NCBI GenBank assembly: GCA_011773985.1
Contig: WVWN01000003.1
Coordinates: forward strand, 59,697 to 94,752
Origin: Candidatus Zixiibacteriota bacterium
GTDB lineage: Bacteria > RBG-13-66-14 > B26-G2 > WVWN01
DNA length: 35,056 nucleotides
Direction of reading: 5' to 3'
The notes under the pieces were generated by a model, which ran no database searches, was not told the DNA's origin, and saw only the letters and a program-made list of their open reading frames with translations. This document shows, in pieces, positions 22,869 to 30,693 of the stretch; within the stretch, counting starts at the first letter, position 1, and each line of letters starts with the position of its first letter. Position numbers and translations under genes: made by a program.

Positions 22869-24053
22869 TTACTCCCCCGTACTCACGGCTTCTATAATCT
22901 CATCCCACGCCCGGCCGTACGCTTCCCAGGTGTAGGCCTTCTCGACCTCGGCGCGGCCGGCCCGGCCGAAACGCCGCCGCGCGTCCGGGTCCCGTAAAAG
23001 CTCGACCACCGCCGCGGCGAAGGGTGCGGGCCCGTCCGCGACGACGAAGTCGCGCCCCGCGACCAACTGGTCCATCCCGTCGGCGCCGACGGACGTGCTT
23101 ACCACCGGCAGCGCCGCCGACAGCGCCTCCACGATCTTCATTTTCATCCCCGAGCCCAGTCGCATCGGGCAGACGTATATCTCCATCCGCCGGATGTATT
23201 CTATCAGGTCCGGTACGGTACCGGTTACGACTACCCCCGGGCGGTCGGCCAAAGCAAGTATCTCCGGCCCCGGGTTTTTCCCGACGACGCGGAACGTCGC
23301 CGCCGGTACGTCTTTCCGTATTAACGGAAATACCTCGTTCGCGAAATATAGTACGCAATCCCTATTGGGCGGATAGTCCATTACGCCCGAGAAGACGATC
23401 GCGTTCGCCTCCTTCGCGACGTCTTCGAGCGGCGGCATGTCGACGCCCGAATGAGCGAAGTATATCGGCAAATCCGGGCATGCCTCGCGGATAATATCGG
23501 CGTCCCGCCGCGCCACCATTACGCACGCGTCGTAGCGGCCGTACGTGCGCCGCTCGTACCGTTTGAGTTTCAAGTGCTGGAGGAGGCTGTATAGAAAGGC
23601 CGCGGGGTTGCGCGCGTGCTTCATCAGCCGCCGGTAATACAGCGACCACGCGTCCTGCGGAAATATGATTTTGGGCGTCCCCTCGAGGTCGACGGTGAAT
23701 TGGGCCATGTTTACGTTGCCGGCGACGATTACGTCGAAGTTTTTACGCGCCAGCAAATCCCTCAGCGCCCGCGCGTACGTGGCGCTCCGGAATAAAAGTA
23801 CGCCGAAAGGCAAGGTCGAAAACAGCGAGGCAAGACGTCGCGGGAACGTCTTCCTTATTTCGTGTTGAACGACGATTATCTCGTCGACGAAGTCGGCGAC
23901 GCGCGCGGCGTCCTCGGCGGTGCCGCCGGACGACATAGCGAGGACCGTGACGTCGTGTTTGCCCCGGAGACGGCGCAGTAAGTGGTAATAACACGCCCGG
24001 TTGGAGTCGGTGAGAGGGTAGGGGATTTCGGAGGCTATAACTAGTATCTTCAA
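22869..24053 (-). CDS. GT4-family glycosyltransferase A
   Basis: 394 aa from a TTG at 24053 with AAAGG 7-8 nt upstream; a TTG at 24107 would give 412 aa. N-terminal Rossmann strand LKILVIASEIPYPLTDSNRACYYHLL in short runs, the interdomain YFAHSGVDMPPLE, then GVMDYPPNRDCVLYFANEVFP and the GT4 donor-site region YVCPMRLGSGMKMKIVEALSAALPVVST with the ExxxxxxxE pattern reduced. Cytoplasmic, transfers a sugar from a nucleotide donor, probably for envelope polysaccharide. Last of three adjacent GT4 genes; about 60 bp after gene B. Confidence 0.85.
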   Translation of the reverse strand: MKILVIASEIPYPLTDSNRACYYHLLRRLRGKHDVTVLAMSSGGTAEDAARVADFVDEIIVVQHEIRKTFPRRLASLFSTLPFGVLLFRSATYARALRDLLARKNFDVIVAGNVNMAQFTVDLEGTPKIIFPQDAWSLYYRRLMKHARNPAAFLYSLLQHLKLKRYERRTYGRYDACVMVARRDADIIREACPDLPIYFAHSGVDMPPLEDVAKEANAIVFSGVMDYPPNRDCVLYFANEVFPLIRKDVPAATFRVVGKNPGPEILALADRPGVVVTGTVPDLIEYIRRMEIYVCPMRLGSGMKMKIVEALSAALPVVSTSVGADGMDQLVAGRDFVVADGPAPFAAAVVELLRDPDARRRFGRAGRAEVEKAYTWEAYGRAWDEIIEAVSTGE

Positions 24054-24116
24054 TTCGAAACCTTTCGAGCCGCGTTTCACGCGGGACCGTTGGGACTGAC
24101 GCGGCAACGCCGGGGG

Positions 24117-25247
24117 TTAACTTCTCGCCTTTTCCACCGCTTCCCGGTATATCTCGGCGGTCCGGGCGGCCATGCGCGCGGGCGAGAAGCGCGCGACACG
24201 TGCCTTGCCCGCCGCCGCCAATTCCCGCCGCGCGCTATCGTCTTCGGCAAGGCGACGGATTTCCTCCGCCAACGGCGCGGCTTCGGCCTCCACGTACGCC
24301 GCGGCCTCGCCGCAGGTCTCCGGCAACGCGCCGCGCCTCGACGTTAATACGGGCACGCCCACGGCCATAGCCTCCAGCGCCGGCAGGCCGAACCCCTCGT
24401 ACGCGGAAGGATATATTAAAAGCTCCGCGGCGGCAACCAGCAACGCGTGCTCCTCGCGCGGCAGATAGGCCTGCACTTTTATCCGCTCGGCCACCCCGGC
24501 TTCGCGCACCCAGGCCCGGACCGTACCCACGTCGTCGCGCGCGACGCCGCCGATAACCAAGTTGGGGAACGCCGCGTCTGTGGCGAGGAGTCGGTACGCG
24601 TCGACGACGAGCCGCGTGTTCTTGCGGGGGAAGGCGGCGCCGAGGTGAAGGAGGTAACGCCGCGGCAGCTCGAGTCGCTCGCGAAATGCCGCCAGCTCCG
24701 ACGCCGGCCTATCCTGGAAGAAGATGGGGTCGACGGCCTCTTCGACCACTACGAGGAGCGAGCGCGCTTGGGGGCCGAGGCGACGCGCGATGTCTTCCGC
24801 CGACGTCCGCGATACGGTTACGATCGCGGCGCACCTCTTCGCGGCCCACCGCAGGACCCACGACTGGTAAAAGTAGTAACGGTTCGCCGCGAAGGTGTGG
24901 AATCTTCGTTCGAACATCATCGCGTCGTGGAGGGTGAGGACCGTCGGCGACGGCGGCTTAAGCGGCAGCGCGTTGCCCGGGGCGTGGAAGAGGTCGGCGC
25001 CGATGCGGCGCAGCGCCCGCGGCAGCGCGAGCTGTTCCCAAACGTAAACGGGCCGTGCCGATACGACGACCGTCTCGCACGCCAAGGCCGGGTACGCGAC
25101 GTCGAGCTCCCGGTCCGATATAAGGACGAAGGCGGGCGGGTCCGGCAGCGCCGCGGTCCCGGCGAGCAGCGTGTGCAGGTAGCGGCCTATCCCCTTTGCC
25201 TCGCCCGCGAGGTACCGCGCGTCCATCGCTACCGTCAATTTTGCCAT
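24117..25247 (-). CDS. GT4-family glycosyltransferase B
   Basis: 376 aa. Mannosyltransferase-like GT4: N-terminal MDARYLAGEAKGIGRYLHTLL, the acceptor domain ending LTLHDAMMFE, VSRTSAEDIARRL, then the donor-site signature LIYPSAYEGFGLPALEAMAVGVPVLTS with the two conserved Glu. Ends with a basic helix. A terminator-like hairpin and T-run sit directly before the ATG. Likely in the same envelope-glycan pathway as its neighbours; sugar not known. Confidence 0.88.
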   Translation of the reverse strand: MAKLTVAMDARYLAGEAKGIGRYLHTLLAGTAALPDPPAFVLISDRELDVAYPALACETVVVSARPVYVWEQLALPRALRRIGADLFHAPGNALPLKPPSPTVLTLHDAMMFERRFHTFAANRYYFYQSWVLRWAAKRCAAIVTVSRTSAEDIARRLGPQARSLLVVVEEAVDPIFFQDRPASELAAFRERLELPRRYLLHLGAAFPRKNTRLVVDAYRLLATDAAFPNLVIGGVARDDVGTVRAWVREAGVAERIKVQAYLPREEHALLVAAAELLIYPSAYEGFGLPALEAMAVGVPVLTSRRGALPETCGEAAAYVEAEAAPLAEEIRRLAEDDSARRELAAAGKARVARFSPARMAARTAEIYREAVEKARS

Positions 25248-25250
25248 AAA

Positions 25251-25282
25251 TAAAAAACCGCCGCCGCGAGTTCGGCGCGGCG
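25251..25282 (-). terminator. Terminator or attenuator between two glycosyltransferase genes
   Basis: Minus strand CGCCGCG (282-276), 7-nt loop, CGCGGCG (268-262), then GCGG and six T (257-252). The T-run ends 4 bases before the ATG of gene B, so it either ends the gene C transcript or attenuates read-through into gene B. Confidence 0.5.
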
Positions 25283-25319
25283 TTCGCCGTCAAGGCAATG
25301 AATTATTGTTTCCGACGAC

Positions 25320-26300
25320 CTAACAAGTATTGCGGCCCTTGCCGCGACTTCCTTTTTCCACATCGGCGGCCGCCGACGCGCCGTAGACGACTTCATTATA
25401 CAACGAAATCAGCCGTCCCGCCACGGCCCTCATTCCGTACGGCTCTACCATTTTGGCGTCGACCGGCGGTAACGACAAGGCCGCAATAATGCCTTCGGCG
25501 ATATCGCGCGCGGCGTCGCCTACCGGGATGCACGCGTCGCACGCGTCGAGGAACTCGACGTCGCCCACGCGGCGACTCACGACGGGCCGCGCCGACGCTA
25601 TCGCCTCCTTGACCGTCAAGGGGCCCAACTCGACGTCGGAGCTGACCAATACCACGTCCGCGGCGCCGAAGTAGACAGGCACCCGCAACCGCGGGGCCGG
25701 GTGGAAAGTTAAAAGCTCGAGGGAAGGCTCGAGCCGTCGGCCGAGCTCAACGCCCTCGGCGGCCAAGTCGAAGCGCTTCGAGCGCCGCGTCGGGTCCGCC
25801 GGGAAGAGTACGTATTTTTTGTCGGCGGCGAGGCCGAGTTCGTGGCGGCAAGCGAACTTGTCGCGGGGCCTGAAGAGCTCCAGGTCCGTCCCCATCGGGA
25901 TGTGGACGCAACGAACGGGCGCGAGGGCGCGGGCGGCCGCGGGCGTTACGGCGATGAAGCGGTCGGCCCGGCGGGCTACCGCGCGGGCGAAGCGGCGGTA
26001 AAGCGGGCTCGTAACCACCGGGTTATCGTGGAACGTGGCGACGAGGGGGCGGGCGCCGGCGACGAGGGCCGCCGCGGCGGAGTACGCGTGGTGCGCGTGA
26101 AAGAGGTCGTAGTCGTGCCGACGGGCGCGCAGGGCCCTTACGGCGCGGAGGTACGCGAGGCGGCCGCGGTACCCCTCGATGAAGTATAGGTCCGCGTCGA
26201 TGCCCGCGGCCTTCAACGACTCGTGTTGTTCGTAGACGAAAGACCCGAACGATGGGTCCTCCTCCCGCGGGTACATGTTGGTTATGACGAGAAGGCGCAT
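25320..26300 (-). CDS. GT4-family glycosyltransferase C
   Basis: 326 aa, slightly short for GT4. N-terminal RLLVITNMYPREEDPSFGSFVYEQ in short runs, HAHHAYSAAAALVAG, then FIAVTPAAARAL and IPMGTDLELFRP, and the C-terminal domain YVLFPADPTRRSKRFDLAAEG, VSSDVELGPLTVKEAIASARPVVS. The usual EGFG is replaced by ELGP, but the Glu is kept. First of the three-gene GT4 group, with its own promoter upstream. Resembles TuaC/WcaL-type enzymes of surface polysaccharides. Confidence 0.83.
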   Translation of the reverse strand: MRLLVITNMYPREEDPSFGSFVYEQHESLKAAGIDADLYFIEGYRGRLAYLRAVRALRARRHDYDLFHAHHAYSAAAALVAGARPLVATFHDNPVVTSPLYRRFARAVARRADRFIAVTPAAARALAPVRCVHIPMGTDLELFRPRDKFACRHELGLAADKKYVLFPADPTRRSKRFDLAAEGVELGRRLEPSLELLTFHPAPRLRVPVYFGAADVVLVSSDVELGPLTVKEAIASARPVVSRRVGDVEFLDACDACIPVGDAARDIAEGIIAALSLPPVDAKMVEPYGMRAVAGRLISLYNEVVYGASAAADVEKGSRGKGRNTC

Positions 26301-26396
26301 CCGATTCCCGGTATCGCGACAGGGTCGGGCGTCGACCGAAGGTAAAAGGCCGTTCGCGGCACCCCGACGCTACCTTCCAATTTCCGTTAAATCGCT

Positions 26397-26424
26397 ATTA
26401 TATACACGGCGGTTCCTTTTTCAA
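26397..26424 (-). promoter_or_regulatory. Promoter of glycosyltransferase C
   Basis: Minus strand: TTGAAA (26424-26419), 16 bp, perfect TATAAT (26402-26397). Leader of about 90 nt. Confidence 0.55.
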
Positions 26425-26486
26425 CAAAATAATTAGAAAAACGGAAACTCGACCGCCCGGTTCCCGACGATGTCCGCTTTTATTAA

Positions 26487-26515
26487 TTGCGGGGCGGGGA
26501 TTTATGTGATACAAT
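26487..26515 (+). promoter_or_regulatory. Promoter of malic enzyme
   Basis: TTGCGG (26487-26492), 17 bp, TACAAT (26510-26515). Predicted start near 26522. The 365-bp gap between the divergent genes holds this promoter, the opposite one, an AT-rich stretch and the leader, but no gene. Confidence 0.55.
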
Positions 26516-26521
26516 ATATAA

Positions 26522-26665
26522 AAGGTTCGCGCTACGGGGCTGCTCGCTGCCCGTCGCGGCGTTTTACTAAATAAAAAAATCGTTACCATTTTCACAGTTG
26601 CTCTTTCGCCCCGGATTTGGTATCTGGCACCGCCCGAGGCCCGAGCCCTTGCCCAGGAGGATAAA
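26522..26665 (+). other. Long untranslated leader of malic enzyme
   Basis: About 144 nt with a GC hairpin (CGGGGC...GCCCG near 26536-26554) and an AT-rich segment. No known riboswitch was recognised. AGGAGG at 26655-26660 sets the TTG start. Confidence 0.35.
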
Positions 26666-28024
26666 TTGAAAAACGAAAAGGAGTTAATCGAAAAGGCTAA
26701 AAAGCCCGGGCAAGACGCGATGAAGCTCCACCCGTTCTACGTTGGCAAGGTGGAGGTTACGCCCAAATGCCGCGTGGCGTCGTTCGACGACTTCGCTATA
26801 TGGTACACGCCGGGCGTGGCCGAACCCTGCAAAGACATCGCCGAGCACCCGGAGAAGGTGTTCGTCCATACCAACAAGGCCAACTTCGTCGCCGTCGTTT
26901 CGGACGGGACGCGCGTCTTGGGGTTGGGCGACATCGGCCCGGAGGCCGCGATTCCGGTGATGGAGGGCAAGGCGCTGTTGTTCAAGTACCTCGGCGGCGT
27001 GGACGCGTTTCCCATCTGCGTCGACACGAAGGACGCAGACGAGATAATCGATATCGTCCTAAAGCTCCAACCGTGCTTCGGCGGCGTCAACCTCGAGGAC
27101 ATCTCCCAACCGAAGTGCTTTCACGTCCTTGATACGTTGCGCGAGAAGGCCCGCATCCCGGTGTGGCACGACGACCAACAGGGGACCGCCGCGGTCACGA
27201 CCGCGGGAATAATTAACAGCCTGCGCATCGTCGGCAAGAAGAAGGAGGACGTCAAGATCACGATGATCGGCGCCGGCGCCTCCAACATCGCCATCGCCCG
27301 CGTCCTCATCAACTTCGGCATCGACCCCAAACACATCGTCATGTGCGATTCGAAGGACACCTTGCACAAAGGCCGCGACGATCTCAAAGACGGCATCTTC
27401 AAGGAGAAGTGGCACTTCTGCCAGGTGACCAACGAGAAGAACGTCAAAGGCGGGCCGCCGGAGGCGTGCAAAGGCGCGGACGTTATGATCGCGCTGTCGA
27501 AGCCCGGCCCGGATACCGTCAAGGGCGAGTGGATCGCGAGCATGGCCCGCGACCCGGTCGTCTTCGTGTGCGCTAACCCTATCCCGGAGATCTGGCCGTG
27601 GAAGGCCAAGGAGGCGGGCGCGCGCATCGTCGCGACGGGCCGCTCCGACTTTCCCAACCAGGTTAACAACTCGCTCGGCTTCCCGGGCATCTTCCGCGGG
27701 ACGCTGGACGTCCAGGCGCGAACCATCACCGACGAGATGTGCATCGCCGCGGCCCAGGAGCTAGCCGACACCGCGAACGACAAGGGCATCCACGAGGAAT
27801 ACCTCATCCCGACGATGGACGAGTGGGAGGTCTATCCGCGGGAGGCGGTCGCCGTGGGCCTGAAGGCCATCGAGCAGGGCGTCGCGCGCATCAAAGGCTC
27901 GAGGGATGAACTATTCAAAAAAGCGGCGGACACCATCAAGAAGGCCCGCGAGGAGACCCAGCTCTTGATGAAGGAGGGCTTCATAAAGCTCGAGACCGCC
28001 AACCGCATAACGACCGGCGGCTAG
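26666..28024 (+). CDS. Malic enzyme (NAD(P)-dependent, decarboxylating)
   Basis: 452 aa, the short bacterial single-domain form (no phosphotransacetylase extension). Converts malate to pyruvate and CO2 with NAD(P)+. Motifs: WYTPGVAEPC with the catalytic Tyr near 49, GLGDIGPEAAIPVMEGKALLFK with the catalytic Lys, VDTKD, PVWHDDQQGTA with metal-binding Asp, the dinucleotide fold MIGAGASNIAIARVLINFG near 199, FVCANPIPEIWP and SDFPNQVNNSLGFPGIFRG. TTG start five bases after a perfect AGGAGG; the ATG codons inside are too far in. Monocistronic: own promoter and a strong terminator. Cofactor preference cannot be read with confidence. Confidence 0.94.
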   Translation: MKNEKELIEKAKKPGQDAMKLHPFYVGKVEVTPKCRVASFDDFAIWYTPGVAEPCKDIAEHPEKVFVHTNKANFVAVVSDGTRVLGLGDIGPEAAIPVMEGKALLFKYLGGVDAFPICVDTKDADEIIDIVLKLQPCFGGVNLEDISQPKCFHVLDTLREKARIPVWHDDQQGTAAVTTAGIINSLRIVGKKKEDVKITMIGAGASNIAIARVLINFGIDPKHIVMCDSKDTLHKGRDDLKDGIFKEKWHFCQVTNEKNVKGGPPEACKGADVMIALSKPGPDTVKGEWIASMARDPVVFVCANPIPEIWPWKAKEAGARIVATGRSDFPNQVNNSLGFPGIFRGTLDVQARTITDEMCIAAAQELADTANDKGIHEEYLIPTMDEWEVYPREAVAVGLKAIEQGVARIKGSRDELFKKAADTIKKAREETQLLMKEGFIKLETANRITTGG

Positions 28025-28044
28025 AGGTCAAATTATTTCGGAGG

Positions 28045-28071
28045 AAAGGCAACCCGCGGGGTTGCCTTTTT
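28045..28071 (+). terminator. Terminator of malic enzyme
   Basis: GGCAACCC-GCG-GGGTTGCC followed by five T; an 8-bp stem 23 bases past the stop. Confidence 0.85.
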
Positions 28072-28088
28072 CGTCGCGGCGTTTCCGC

Positions 28089-28117
28089 TTGACACCGGCG
28101 GCGAATTGGTTTATTTA
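28089..28117 (+). promoter_or_regulatory. Promoter of the aldehyde dehydrogenase
   Basis: Perfect TTGACA (28089-28094), 17 bp, TATTTA (28112-28117). The predicted start near 28124 favours translation from 28159 rather than 28132. Confidence 0.55.
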
Positions 28118-28158
28118 AAGGCGGCGCATATATGAACGAAGCCGAAGGGGTAGTCGCT

Positions 28159-29610
28159 ATGGCGGATACTTATCACAATTACGTTAACGGCGCCTGGGTG
28201 CCCGCGGCGGGGGGCGAGCTCCACGAGAACGCCAACCCCGCGGACGTACGCGAGCTCGTCAGCATCCACTCCCGCTCGAGACGGGCCGACGCCTTCGCCG
28301 CGGTCGAGGCCGCGAAGGCCGCGTTCCCCGGGTGGCGCGACACGCCGGCGCCGGCTCGAGGCGAGTACCTGGCGCGCGCCGCGGCCTTGCTCCGCGAACG
28401 TGCCGACGACATAGGCCGCGACTTCACCCGGGAGGAGGGCAAGACGCTGCGCGAGGCGCGAGGCGAGACGTTGCGGGCGGCGCAAATATTCGAGTTCTTC
28501 GCTGGCGAAGGGCGGCGGCTGGGCGGCCGGACCTTTCCGGCCGACGGCCGCGACACGTTCCTCTATACGCTCCGCGAGCCGTTGGGCGTCGTCGCGCTCA
28601 TCACGCCGTGGAACTTCCCCGTCGCCATTCCGGCGTGGAAGCTCGCGCCCGCGCTCGTGGCCGGTAACGCGGTTGTTCTCAAACCGGCGACCAATACGCC
28701 GCTGACCGCCGTACGCATGTTCGAATGTTTGGCGGAGGCGGGGTTGCCGGCGGGCGTCGCGAACCTGGTCTACGGCCCGGGGGCCGCGCTGGGCGACGTC
28801 TTCTGCGAGAGCGAGGACGTCCGCGCCATATCGTTCACCGGCTCGAGCGAGGTGGGCAAAGCTCTCGCGGCGAAGGCCCACCAACGCCTCGTAAAGGTCC
28901 AGCTCGAGCTGGGCGGCAAGAACCCGCTCATCCTGGCGGACGACGGCGACCTCGAGCGCGCGGTCGCGTACGCCGCCGCCGGCGCCTTCGGCGCGACCGG
29001 CCAGAAGTGCACGGCGACGAGCCGGGCCATCGTCCCGCGCGGCCGGCTGGAGGAATTCGTCGCGAAGCTCGTCGCCGCGGCCAAAAAGGTCGTCGTCGGC
29101 AGCGGCCTGCGCGACGACGTGGATATGGGCCCCCTCGTGGACGCCGACGCGCTTGCGCGCGTACTCGGCTATATCGAGGTCGGGAAGAAGGAAGGGGCCA
29201 CGGTGGCCTACGGCGGCCGCCGCCTTGAGGAGGGCGACTTGGCGCACGGCTTCTTCGTCGAGCCGACCGTCTTCGTCGGGGTTACGCCGCAGATGACTAT
29301 TTGGCGGGAGGAGGTATTCGGGCCGGTGCTGGCGGTCACCGCGTACGACGACTTCGACGAGGCCATAGAACTAGCCAACGATACCGCGTACGGCCTTTCG
29401 GCGACGCTGGTCACCAAGAGCCTCGCCCGGGCGATGCGGTACGTACGGCAAATCGAGGCCGGCGTCGTGCACGTAAACTCGCCAACGGTAGGGGCCGCGT
29501 GCCACGTCCCCTTCGGCGGCTACAAGGAGTCGTCATCCGGTTCGCGGGAGCAGGGCCGCGAGGTGCTGGAGTTCTTTACGCAACTCAAGACCGTTTACCT
29601 CGATATATAG
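28159..29610 (+). CDS. Aldehyde dehydrogenase family protein
   Basis: 483 aa from the ATG at 28159, which follows AAGGGG by 8 nt; an in-frame ATG at 28132 adds nine residues. NAD(P)-dependent oxidation of an aldehyde to its acid. Motifs: LITPWNFPVAIPAWKLAPALVAGN, KPATNTPLTA, FTGSSEVGK, the general base in LELGGKNP, the catalytic Cys in ATGQKCTATSR, EEVFGPVLAV and the C-terminal PFGGYKESSSGSREQG. Closest in style to alpha-ketoglutaric semialdehyde or similar semialdehyde dehydrogenases (KCTATSR), but the substrate is not certain. No sugar-acid pathway genes lie nearby. Own promoter and terminator. Confidence 0.93.
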   Translation: MADTYHNYVNGAWVPAAGGELHENANPADVRELVSIHSRSRRADAFAAVEAAKAAFPGWRDTPAPARGEYLARAAALLRERADDIGRDFTREEGKTLREARGETLRAAQIFEFFAGEGRRLGGRTFPADGRDTFLYTLREPLGVVALITPWNFPVAIPAWKLAPALVAGNAVVLKPATNTPLTAVRMFECLAEAGLPAGVANLVYGPGAALGDVFCESEDVRAISFTGSSEVGKALAAKAHQRLVKVQLELGGKNPLILADDGDLERAVAYAAAGAFGATGQKCTATSRAIVPRGRLEEFVAKLVAAAKKVVVGSGLRDDVDMGPLVDADALARVLGYIEVGKKEGATVAYGGRRLEEGDLAHGFFVEPTVFVGVTPQMTIWREEVFGPVLAVTAYDDFDEAIELANDTAYGLSATLVTKSLARAMRYVRQIEAGVVHVNSPTVGAACHVPFGGYKESSSGSREQGREVLEFFTQLKTVYLDI

Positions 29611-29629
29611 GAAGCCCTCCCAAGGCCAG

Positions 29630-29657
29630 AAAAAAGGCCGCCCCTCGGGGCGGCTTT
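29630..29657. terminator. Bidirectional terminator between convergent genes
   Basis: AAAAAA-GGCCGCCCC-TCG-GGGCGGC-TTT. Reading plus it ends the dehydrogenase gene; reading minus the stem is followed by six T and ends the beta-helix gene, its stronger direction. Confidence 0.75.
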
Positions 29658-29679
29658 ACCTTGCGTCGCTCGTATACGG

Positions 29680-30519
29680 TTACTTAAAGAACGATTTTAC
29701 GAAGCCCAGCGAGTAGTTGGGGACGCGACCGCCCTCGGGCCAAGGCGCCGTCAGGTACGGCGTGTAGTCCACTTCGCCTTTGGTAGGGTCATCTTTACGG
29801 TCATATATCTTTTTTTCTATGGCCGTGGGCGTCGTCGTTCCCCACCAGCAATTCGTCGCGTCGACGTTTTTGCTCGAGCCGTTGTAAAAATCGTACGACC
29901 CGTTGCCCCAAATGTCGCTGCAGTTGACCGTTATATAACAGCCGTAGAGGGTCTTAATGCCGGCGTAGCCGTTGTTCTCGACGCTCAGGTGATAAAGGTT
30001 GGCGTAGGAGTTATAGGCAAGTACGCCGTTATGTAGACAGTGGCGAATTATGGTGCCCTCGAAGGAGGACCGGGATGCACCGATCGCGTTCGTACTATGG
30101 AGCCGTACGCCGTTCGTGGCGTACTCGACGACCGCGTTCTTTAAAATCAGCTGATTGCTGCCGACGACGACGAGCGCGCCCCAGTCGCCCATCTTCCTGA
30201 CTTTGTTCGCGGAGGTAAATTTGACGGGCATTCCGCCTTCGCCTCCCGCGACGAGCGCCCCGCTTTTAACGACGATCTCGGCGCCGTCTTCGTAGCCGCC
30301 GGTCCCCGTAACTTCGTAAAAACGAACTTCGACGCCCGCTTCAATCGTTAGCGTGGCGCCGTTCCATATGGTTATGTCGCCGTGGACGTAATGGATGCCG
30401 TCTTTGCGTTTCCAGGTCGTATCGTTAATGATATTCCCCTCGCGCACGTCTACCCGGGCCGCCACGTCTGCGGCGGACAGCGCCAACGCCACGCCGACTA
30501 TAACGATTTTATTCACCAT
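29680..30519 (-). CDS. Secreted right-handed beta-helix protein with YSLGFVKSFFK tail
   Basis: 279 aa from the ATG at 30519; a longer upstream start would precede the signal peptide. Signal peptide NKIVIVGVALALSAADVAA. The body has pectate-lyase/NosD-like coils of short strands: IHYVHGDITIWNGATLTIEAGVEVRF, LVAGGEGGMPVKFTSANK, LILKNAVVEYATNGVRL, IIRHCLHNGVLAYNSYANLYHLSVENNGYAGI, then NCWWGTTTP, a common end motif of such repeats. No catalytic residues recognised, so binding or structural. The C-terminus VPNYSLGFVKSFFK resembles the tail at 22124. Convergent with the aldehyde dehydrogenase. Confidence 0.75.
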   Translation of the reverse strand: MVNKIVIVGVALALSAADVAARVDVREGNIINDTTWKRKDGIHYVHGDITIWNGATLTIEAGVEVRFYEVTGTGGYEDGAEIVVKSGALVAGGEGGMPVKFTSANKVRKMGDWGALVVVGSNQLILKNAVVEYATNGVRLHSTNAIGASRSSFEGTIIRHCLHNGVLAYNSYANLYHLSVENNGYAGIKTLYGCYITVNCSDIWGNGSYDFYNGSSKNVDATNCWWGTTTPTAIEKKIYDRKDDPTKGEVDYTPYLTAPWPEGGRVPNYSLGFVKSFFK

Positions 30520-30693
30520 GGAGGACCCGCCTCCTTTTCGAGCCCAACGGGGACGCCACCCTAACATAAAAATGCCGCGCTTGCAACATTAATTTATCGA
30601 AAATAATTAGCGAAAAAGCGACGTCCGGAGTATTAAACGGCGGGCGAATCGGCGGCCTTTCGGCTTGGCCGGAAAGAATAGGTAGAGTTTTCC

